Shown in pieces: positions 1 to 5,110 of a stretch of 7,659 bases of DNA. Source of the stretch: Deltaproteobacteria bacterium (GTDB taxonomy: Bacteria; Myxococcota_A; Polyangia; Haliangiales; Haliangiaceae); the NCBI GenBank assembly GCA_013696695.1, contig JACCYD010001412.1, forward strand, positions 1 through 7,659, given 5' to 3'. The position numbers and the translations under genes were made by a program. A model generated the notes under the pieces. It had not been told where the DNA came from, did no database searches, and worked only from the letters and a program-made list of their open reading frames with translations. The number at the start of each line of letters is the position of its first letter. Position 1 is the first letter of the stretch.

Positions 1-103
1 GCGCCGGCTCGCTCGGGGTCACAGGTCTCGCGACGGGCCCTGAATTCGACGAGCTACCGCAACCGGCGATCACGAGGATTGCAAGGAGTGTCTTCACGAA
101 CAT
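1..103 (-). CDS. Lipoprotein N-terminus, partial (runs off the window start)
   Basis: Only the first 34 codons are visible, read from ATG at 103 toward position 1. They encode a classic lipoprotein signal: a Lys at residue 4, a hydrophobic core, then the lipobox I-A-G-C with the lipidated Cys at residue 15. The mature part begins with Gly and a run of Ser, then a Pro-rich stretch typical of a flexible tether. The protein should be exported by Sec, lipidated on Cys15 and anchored to a membrane. Nothing of the functional domain is visible, so no role can be given. The start is uncertain: GTG at codon 3 (position 97) would give an equally good signal, and no strong Shine-Dalgarno sequence precedes either. 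The gene diverges from the gene at 295. Confidence 0.75.
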   Translation of the reverse strand, partial: MFVKTLLAILVIAGCGSSSNSGPVARPVTPSEPA

Positions 104-117
104 CTCGGTCGGAAACA

Positions 118-145
118 CGTGTACCGACGCCACAAGATTTGTCAA
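118..145 (-). promoter_or_regulatory. Possible sigma70-type promoter for the lipoprotein at 1-103
   Basis: On the minus strand a perfect TTGACA (plus coordinates 140-145) is followed after 16 bases by TACACG (118-123), which matches only 3 of 6 bases of the -10 consensus. An 8-base perfect palindrome, ACACGTGT at 115-122, overlaps the -10 and could be a small operator. Transcription would begin only about 8 bases before the ATG at 103, giving a very short leader. A perfect -35 in GC-rich DNA is suggestive, but the weak -10 and short leader keep confidence low. No comparable promoter was found on the plus strand for the gene at 295. Confidence 0.3.
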
Positions 146-294
146 TTCAGCCCGACGTCCGCAAGAAGTGACGGGAACGTCCATGGTGCCGGACTTCGCG
201 GCGTCATTCGCGGGCGTGATCGAATGATGTCGCCGTGATGTCGGCGCACCTACCGGGTAGCCGTACAACGGGAAGGCCGTCGCCTGGGGGACTC

Positions 295-819
295 ATGAGA
301 CTCGCTTCGCTCCTGCTCGTACTGTCGACTGTCACGCCTGCGCTCGCCGACGACTCGCTCGTGGCGACGCGGCCCGCGAAGACACTTGCCATCGACGGGG
401 TGGCAGTCCTGCCGCTCGGCGACTACGCGGACGCTGCGTCGCTCGGCGCGGGCGCGTTCGTCCGCCTCGAGGTCCCGCTCGGCACCGGATTCCTCATCGG
501 CCGAGTCGGCGTGATCGGGCACTCCGTGAACCAGATGGCAGTCACCAGCCTGACGCTGGTCCCGGTGCTCGTCGGGTATCGCCAGCCCGTCGGCACCGGT
601 GGCGCGTATGTCGCGGGAGAGCTCGGGATCACGTTCGGCTATGCGACGGCCGACACTCGGTTCGGCAACCTCAGCGACACCGACAGCGAGCTCGGCTTCA
701 TGCTCGGCGCCGGATGGCGCCGCGGTCCACTCGATCTCCGTGCCAGCCTGTTCGCACCGGATGCCGATGACGTCCATGGGTTCATGGCGTCGCTCGGCTA
801 CGACTTTGCCTCGCTCTAG
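295..819 (+). CDS. Small exported beta-rich protein, probable outer-membrane beta-barrel
   Basis: This is a 174-residue protein with a clear Sec signal peptide: Arg at residue 2, a Leu/Val-rich core, and an A-L-A cleavage motif ending near residue 18. The rest is made of alternating hydrophobic/polar strands rich in Gly, Val, Leu and Tyr, with polar turns, as in small outer-membrane beta-barrels (for example FVRLEV, FLIGRVGVIG, LTLVPVLVGY, AYVAGELGITFGYA). It ends with a strand-like stretch containing Phe171. No catalytic motif is visible. ATG at 295 was chosen because it sits directly before the signal peptide and follows a G-rich stretch (GGGGGA) a few bases upstream; an in-frame extension to 235 would add about 20 polar residues ahead of the signal. 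The stop overlaps the stop of the convergent gene at 816-1271. A specific function is not recognised; the barrel assignment rests on pattern only. Confidence 0.72.
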   Translation: MRLASLLLVLSTVTPALADDSLVATRPAKTLAIDGVAVLPLGDYADAASLGAGAFVRLEVPLGTGFLIGRVGVIGHSVNQMAVTSLTLVPVLVGYRQPVGTGGAYVAGELGITFGYATADTRFGNLSDTDSELGFMLGAGWRRGPLDLRASLFAPDADDVHGFMASLGYDFASL

Positions 820-1271
820 CAGTCGAAGATGGAGCACTGGCCCCATGGCACGAGCACCTGCGGACAACAATGGAGCGCGTCGCTCGGGCAATCCGCGTCG
901 ACGGTGCACGCGACATCCTTCGACTCGCAGCTCAGCGCGCACGCGGTGACGTCACCGCCGCCCTGCGCGTTGCAGCAGCGCTCGGCGGCCGCGCAGTCGT
1001 CCGTGCCGTCGCACAAGGCGCTGTTGCCGGGGCAAACCTCGGTCGCGAGGATGCAGCGGTTGCCGTTGATCACGTCCGCACAGCACATCTCGTCGGGGCC
1101 GCAGCTTGCGGTTCCGCAGTCGATGCCGGTCGGGGCCACGCGCCGGCAGCGTCCGGAGATACAGCTCTGGTCGAGCGGGCAGCCATGATCGGCATCGCAC
1201 TTGAATGCCGTCCCGTCGAGGTCTGGCTCGCAGCCAGCCAGGATCACCATCACCAATGGGAGGCGATTCAC
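816..1271 (-). CDS. Cysteine-rich lipoprotein with four repeated Cys modules
   Basis: This 151-residue protein begins with a short signal ending in the lipobox L-A-G-C, with the lipidated Cys at residue 14. The mature chain has 22 further cysteines, an even number that would suit disulfide bonding outside the cytoplasm. They fall into four related modules starting near residues 25, 52, 87 and 122. Each has Cys-x4/5-Cys-x5/6-Cys; in the last three the third Cys is doubled and followed by two more. Short acidic motifs such as DADC and TDDC precede the second Cys of modules 3 and 4. The pattern resembles disulfide-rich repeats of Dickkopf-like type in myxobacterial surface proteins, but a family cannot be assigned by eye. 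GTG at 1271 is used as start: an in-frame TAG at 1281-1283 blocks extension, an AGG lies 8 bases upstream, and later starts would shorten the signal too much. The gene converges with 295-819 and diverges from 1310 across 38 bases. Confidence 0.85.
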   Translation of the reverse strand: MNRLPLVMVILAGCEPDLDGTAFKCDADHGCPLDQSCISGRCRRVAPTGIDCGTASCGPDEMCCADVINGNRCILATEVCPGNSALCDGTDDCAAAERCCNAQGGGDVTACALSCESKDVACTVDADCPSDALHCCPQVLVPWGQCSIFDC

Positions 1272-1309
1272 GACGCCAACCTAACACGCCACCGTGCGAG
1301 GATCGGGTA

Positions 1310-2308
1310 ATGGAACCGCCGAGGCTCCGCTGCGTGGTCGTCGTGCCCGGCGGACCGTCGCGTCGTGTTGGCTCGAACGGGATCCTGATCGGCCGCCAGG
1401 GCGATTGCGATATCGTCGCGGTCGATCCCGCGGTCAGCCGCCGCCATGCGCTCGTCCGGTTGACCAGCGAGGGCGCGGAGGTCGTGCCGCTCGGGCGCGC
1501 GCCGTTCGAGCTCAACGGCCTCGATAGCGACCAGGCCCGCGCGCTCGCGCATGGCGACGTGCTGCGTCTGCCCGGGCTCGAGCTCCACATCGAAATTGCG
1601 ATCCCGCGACCGGAGCGCGACGCACCCGCAGGATTCGTGCTCGAGCGCGAGCGCGCGACCTCCGGTGGCTTCCGGATCTCGCACACGCCGTTCACGCTCG
1701 GCGGCGGCGACAGCGACGACTTGATCGTCAAGACCTGGCCCGCCGCCGCGCTGCGATTTCACCTCGCGCAAGGCGAGCTGTTCGTCGAGGTGCGCGAGGG
1801 CACCGCCGAGCGTTCGGGCCAGCTGATCGCCACCGACATGCTCGAACCAATGGTCGCCGGCGACACCATCTCGTACCGCGACGAGACCTTCACGATCTCC
1901 CCCGCACCCGGCCGGGTCGCGACGACGGCCGTCGGTGCCCGCACCGAGCTGCCCTCGCGTGTCGAGATCGAGATGCTGCCGCGTGGCGGGCGCGTGATCT
2001 TCACGGTCGGCGCGCGCGATCACGCGGTGTACTTGCCGGACCGGCGCTTCGACCTGATCAACGCCCTGCTCCGGCCACCCGCCGGCTATCAGCCCGGCGA
2101 GCTCATCCCCGACGACACCGTCCGCGCGATCGTGTGGCCTCGCAAACCGTCGGTGTCGCGCCAGGAGATCAACATGTTGATCAGCCGGTGCCGCCGCGAC
2201 CTCGTCGACGTCGGCCTCGCCGGCCCGCGCTTGCTCGAGCGCGCTCCCGGTGGTGGGGCGACCCGGCTCGCGCTGGCGGCGAACGCGACGGTCGAGGTGC
2301 GCGCTTGA
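1310..2308 (+). CDS. FHA-domain protein with C-terminal OmpR-like winged helix
   Basis: This is a 332-residue soluble protein without a signal or membrane segment. Residues about 6-96 form an FHA domain, a phosphothreonine-binding fold: G28-R29, the hallmark S43-R44-R45-H46, and N69 are in the expected order. Residues about 105-200 look like a second, degenerate FHA-like beta-sandwich (FTLGGGDSDDLIV) lacking the SxxH signature. Residues about 234-322 align by pattern with the OmpR/PhoB winged helix: LPDRRFDLINALL, a conserved Trp276, then a recognition-helix candidate from V282 (SRQEINMLISRCRRDL) and a wing around LLERAPGGGATRL. A role as a DNA-binding regulator read out through phosphothreonine binding is inferred. 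ATG 1310 is preceded by GAGG at a usable distance. The stop overlaps the TTG start of the kinase gene, implying co-translation. EmbR of mycobacteria also joins FHA to a winged helix, but in the opposite order and with a BTAD domain. Confidence 0.88.
   Translation: MEPPRLRCVVVVPGGPSRRVGSNGILIGRQGDCDIVAVDPAVSRRHALVRLTSEGAEVVPLGRAPFELNGLDSDQARALAHGDVLRLPGLELHIEIAIPRPERDAPAGFVLERERATSGGFRISHTPFTLGGGDSDDLIVKTWPAAALRFHLAQGELFVEVREGTAERSGQLIATDMLEPMVAGDTISYRDETFTISPAPGRVATTAVGARTELPSRVEIEMLPRGGRVIFTVGARDHAVYLPDRRFDLINALLRPPAGYQPGELIPDDTVRAIVWPRKPSVSRQEINMLISRCRRDLVDVGLAGPRLLERAPGGGATRLALAANATVEVRA
2294..2307 (+). promoter_or_regulatory. Ribosome binding site fixing a TTG start for the kinase
   Basis: GAGGTG at 2294-2299 lies 5 bases before TTG at 2305-2307. 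The TTG shares TTGA with the TGA stop (2306-2308) of the upstream FHA gene, a standard arrangement for translational coupling. No ATG or GTG occurs in the kinase frame between here and the kinase domain, which begins about 13 codons later, so this TTG is the best-supported start. Confidence 0.7.
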
Positions 2309-4137
2309 AATCAGGCGCGCCGAGCGAGCGCAACATCGGTCGCTACGAGGTGTTGATCGAGCTCGCTCGCGGCGGGATGGCAGAGCTGTGCCTCGGCCGG
2401 CTCCACGGCGCCGGCGGCTTCGCGAAGCTGGTCGCGATCAAGCGCATCCTCCCGCACCTCGCCGACGACGAGCAGTTCCGGGACATGTTCCTCGAAGAGG
2501 GCCGCATCGCCTCGCGACTGTCGCATCCCAACGTCTGCCAGGTGTTCGAGCTCGACAACTCCGATGGCGAGCTGTTCCTCGCGATGGAGTACCTCGACGG
2601 TGTCGGCTGGGATCAGTTGTTGGCCGCGACCAAGCTCGGCTCGCGGGCGGGCCCACCACTCGGCCTCGCCGCCGGCGTGCTCGCGCAAGCCGCCGAAGGT
2701 CTGCACTACGCGCACACGCTGCACGACGTCGAGGGCAACCCGACGCCCGTCGTCCACCGTGACGTGTCGCCGCAGAACCTGTTCGTCACGCTCGACGGCG
2801 TCTGCAAGGTGCTCGACTTCGGCGTCTCCAAGATGATGACCGACGGCCCGCGCACGAAGAGCGGCGTGGTCAAGGGCAAGCTGCCGTACATGGCGCCCGA
2901 ACAGATCCGCGGCGAGTCGGTCGACGCGCGGACCGACGTGTTCTCGCTCGGCGTCTGCCTGTGGGAAGCGTTGGCCGGAGAGCGGCTCTACGATCGCTCG
3001 ACCGACTTCCTGGTGTGGAAGGCGATCACCGAGGAAGACGCGCCACCGCTCGTCACGCGCTGGCCCGCCTGCCCGCCCGCGATCTCCGAGCTCGCTCGGC
3101 AAGCGCTCGCGCGCGATCCGGCGGCGCGGTTTGCGTCCGCGCGTGCATTCGCCGAAGCACTGCGCGACACGGTTCCGGCGATGGCGAGCTCCGCGCGGAT
3201 CGGAGATGCCGTGCGAACGTCGTGCGGCGAGAAGATCGCGGCGCGATCGAAGCGGGTCGCGACCGCGATCAGCAGTCGCCGATCGGGGCCGATCGCAGAT
3301 CTCGAGCCATCGTCGTCGGCCGCCGCGACGTTACAGAGTGGTCGCTCCGCGGCGCTCACGCTCGACGACAAGCCGCGGGTCACACGTGACGCCGAGGATG
3401 ATCTGCGCGATCCAGCCGTGACGACCGACCTGCGGTCCGGATCGAAGGAGTCCGCCGACGTTCAGCTGCGCGACCACTCGGTGGTCGCCGATCGGGCGAG
3501 CGACGCGACGAGCGACGAGCTCGGCACCTCGCGATCGGTCGGTGTCGATGCGCAGCTGCAGGCGATCACGAGGCATCGCCGGCTCGGCCTGATCCTCGGT
3601 GGGCTCGCCGCCGCGGCCGTGATCGTGACGGTGATCGTCGTCGCGACACGATCGTCGCCGTCGCCGGCACCACAGTCGCCATCCCCAATTCCTCCGATCG
3701 CCACGCCCGAACCTCGCCCGGTCGCGACCCCTGACGCGGCGGTCGCGGTCGTCGAGCAAGTCGCGCCCGCCGACGCAGCGCCCGCGAAGCCCGATCGGAA
3801 GCCGCCCGACCCGAAGCCCGACCCCAAGAAGCCCGAGCCCAAGAAGCCCGAGCCCAAGAAGCTTGACCCCAAGAAGCCGACCCCAAGGCCAGATCCGAAG
3901 CTCGCGCCCGAGGTCCCTTTCGTCGCGTCGGAGCCTGGCTCCCTGAGCGTGGCGTCGGATCCGTATGCCGAGATCTTCATCGACGGCAAGCGACTCAACT
4001 ACACTCCGCTGTTCCGCGTGGCGGTCCCAGCCGGCAAGCACACGCTCCGCGCCGTACGCAGTGACGGCAAGGAGCAGACGCTCGTGTTCGAGGTCGCACC
4101 AGGTAAGGAGCGCAATTTGGGGAAGCTCGCATGGTGA
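2305..4137 (+). CDS. Transmembrane Ser/Thr protein kinase with extracytoplasmic PEGA domain
   Basis: This is a 610-residue membrane kinase counted from TTG 2305. Residues about 14-290 are a Hanks-type kinase domain. They contain a Gly-rich loop (A21-R-G-G-M), the ATP-binding Lys in VAIK (K46), an alphaC Glu near 64-65, the catalytic loop HRDVSPQN (D153, N158), DFG (D171), activation-segment Thr179, Thr184 and Ser186, and APE (197-199). The usual catalytic-loop Lys is Ser155 and the usual GT before the P+1 loop is GK, both recurrent in myxobacterial kinases, so the enzyme is probably active. A polar linker (about 291-425), rich in Ser, Thr, Asp and Arg, leads to RHRR and one membrane helix (about 427-447). 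Outside lie a Pro/Ala-rich stretch, PKK repeats (507-526) and a PEGA domain (about 544-606). The likely job is to phosphorylate cytoplasmic Ser/Thr, with the FHA protein upstream as the obvious reader and the gene at 4131 as partner. The last codons overlap that gene. Confidence 0.95.
   Translation: MKSGAPSERNIGRYEVLIELARGGMAELCLGRLHGAGGFAKLVAIKRILPHLADDEQFRDMFLEEGRIASRLSHPNVCQVFELDNSDGELFLAMEYLDGVGWDQLLAATKLGSRAGPPLGLAAGVLAQAAEGLHYAHTLHDVEGNPTPVVHRDVSPQNLFVTLDGVCKVLDFGVSKMMTDGPRTKSGVVKGKLPYMAPEQIRGESVDARTDVFSLGVCLWEALAGERLYDRSTDFLVWKAITEEDAPPLVTRWPACPPAISELARQALARDPAARFASARAFAEALRDTVPAMASSARIGDAVRTSCGEKIAARSKRVATAISSRRSGPIADLEPSSSAAATLQSGRSAALTLDDKPRVTRDAEDDLRDPAVTTDLRSGSKESADVQLRDHSVVADRASDATSDELGTSRSVGVDAQLQAITRHRRLGLILGGLAAAAVIVTVIVVATRSSPSPAPQSPSPIPPIATPEPRPVATPDAAVAVVEQVAPADAAPAKPDRKPPDPKPDPKKPEPKKPEPKKLDPKKPTPRPDPKLAPEVPFVASEPGSLSVASDPYAEIFIDGKRLNYTPLFRVAVPAGKHTLRAVRSDGKEQTLVFEVAPGKERNLGKLAW
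3823..3882 (+). repeat. Four tandem 15-base units encoding PKKPE-like pentapeptides
   Basis: The unit CCCAAGAAGCCCGAG occurs twice exactly and is followed by two diverged copies, giving PKKPE, PKKPE, PKKLD, PKKPT (kinase residues 507-526). Shorter PDPK-type units flank it. The stretch lies between the membrane helix and the PEGA domain, so it is a stiff, positively charged spacer across the periplasm or into the cell wall. Tandem units of this kind can change copy number by slippage in multiples of 15 bases without breaking the frame. Confidence 0.85.
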
Positions 4138-5087
4138 AAGCCGTCGTCATCGCCATCGTGCTCGCCGGTCTCGGCAGCGCCCGCGCCGACAGTCCGAAGC
4201 TCGCCGAGGCACGCGCCGCGATCGATCAGGTCCGCTACGACGACGCGCAGCGGCTGCTCGTCGACGCACTCGCTGCAGGCGGCCACTCACCGGAGGACGT
4301 GCGTCTGATCTATCAGCTCGCGGCGTCGACCGCGGTGGTCCTCGGTCAGCGCGAGCTCGGCGAGCAGTACTACCGTCGCTGGCTCGCACTCGATCCCGCC
4401 GCAAAGCTTCCCGACGGCTCGTCGCCCAAGCTCGCCGACGCGTTCGTCGCCGCGCAGGCGTACATGGCCGCGCACGGGCGACTGACGGTGAGGGCGAAGC
4501 CGCGCGGATCGCAGGTCGACGTGATCGTCGAATCGGATCCATTGCACATGGCCGCGGCCGCGAGCGCCGATGCGACACGCGTCGCGCTGGTCGATGGTCG
4601 GGCGACGCTGACAGCGACGAGGGCGATCGCGATCCTCGACGAGCGGGGCAACCAGCTGGTCGTGCTCGATGTGCCGGTCGAGCTCACCGGGCCAGCCACC
4701 TCTACAGGGCCGACCGTCGCGCCACGACCCGTGCGAGATGTGCTCCCACCGTCCCGGCCGCTGTCACGCCGGTGGACTACCTGGGCCGTGCCCTCCGCAG
4801 CATTCCTGCTCGCGGGCGCCATCCTCGGCACGCTCGCGATCACGCAGCAAGAAGACCTCGACGACGCGATCGGGGCGAGCGGCGAGCATTTTTTCTCCGA
4901 GATCGACGGCAACCACGACACGATCAAGCGCAACGCCACGATCGGCATTGCGCTCGGCAGCGTCGGTGCGGTGCTCGCGATCCCCGCCGCCGTGTTCTTC
5001 CTGCGCGGGCGCGGCCCGCAGCGGGGCCGGCTCTCGCTCCAGCCCGTCGTGCACTCGACCGGCATCGGCGTCGCCGGCGCGTTCTAA
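4131..5087 (+). CDS. Exported helical-repeat protein with C-terminal two-helix membrane hairpin
   Basis: This is a 318-residue protein with an N-terminal signal peptide (Lys3, hydrophobic core, cleavage near A-R-A-D at residue 20). Residues about 22-112 are Ala/Leu-rich amphipathic helices resembling TPR-like repeats (LAEARAAIDQVRYDDAQRLL, then AASTAVVLGQRELGEQYY). Residues about 116-186 are beta-rich, beginning GRLTVRAKPRGSQVDVIV, somewhat like the start of a PEGA or related beta-sandwich. A Pro-rich linker follows, then two hydrophobic helices (about 217-237 and 270-291) separated by a polar loop of about 30 residues, and a basic segment after the second. A good Shine-Dalgarno (GGGGAAG at 4119-4125, 5-base spacer) sits inside the kinase gene, and the first 7 bases overlap the end of that gene, so the two are surely coexpressed. 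A sensing or scaffolding partner for the PEGA face of the kinase is an inference; no enzyme motif is seen and no named family is recognised. Confidence 0.82.
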   Translation: MVKAVVIAIVLAGLGSARADSPKLAEARAAIDQVRYDDAQRLLVDALAAGGHSPEDVRLIYQLAASTAVVLGQRELGEQYYRRWLALDPAAKLPDGSSPKLADAFVAAQAYMAAHGRLTVRAKPRGSQVDVIVESDPLHMAAAASADATRVALVDGRATLTATRAIAILDERGNQLVVLDVPVELTGPATSTGPTVAPRPVRDVLPPSRPLSRRWTTWAVPSAAFLLAGAILGTLAITQQEDLDDAIGASGEHFFSEIDGNHDTIKRNATIGIALGSVGAVLAIPAAVFFLRGRGPQRGRLSLQPVVHSTGIGVAGAF

Positions 5088-5110
5088 ACGTCAGTCAGCG
5101 CGAGACCCGC

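Noticed and set aside
235..294. Earlier ATG for the outer-membrane protein gene
   Set aside because: It would put about 20 polar residues in front of a clear signal peptide; ATG 295 fits better.
250..942. Minus-strand open frame of 230 codons opposite the outer-membrane protein
   Set aside because: The translation is Arg/Glu-rich without domains, and it conflicts with the signal peptide-bearing plus-strand gene and the Cys-rich lipoprotein.
2134..2304. Upstream ATG in the kinase frame
   Set aside because: It would add 57 Arg/Pro-rich residues encoded inside the winged-helix region of the FHA gene. TTG 2305 has a good ribosome binding site and a stop/start overlap.
3823..3882. CRISPR-like array
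   Set aside because: The units are 15 bases, contiguous, without spacers, and in frame within a coding region.
3462..3998. Minus-strand frame with Gly/Ser/Phe-rich repeats
   Set aside because: It is simply the antisense of the 15-base PKK repeat and Pro-rich region of the kinase.
4889..4894. Run of six T as a possible frameshift site
   Set aside because: The frame is coherent on both sides (membrane helices before and after), and there is no sign of an alternative product.
5088..5110. Bidirectional terminator between the convergent operon and proS
   Set aside because: The 23 bases show no stable inverted repeat or T-run on either strand.
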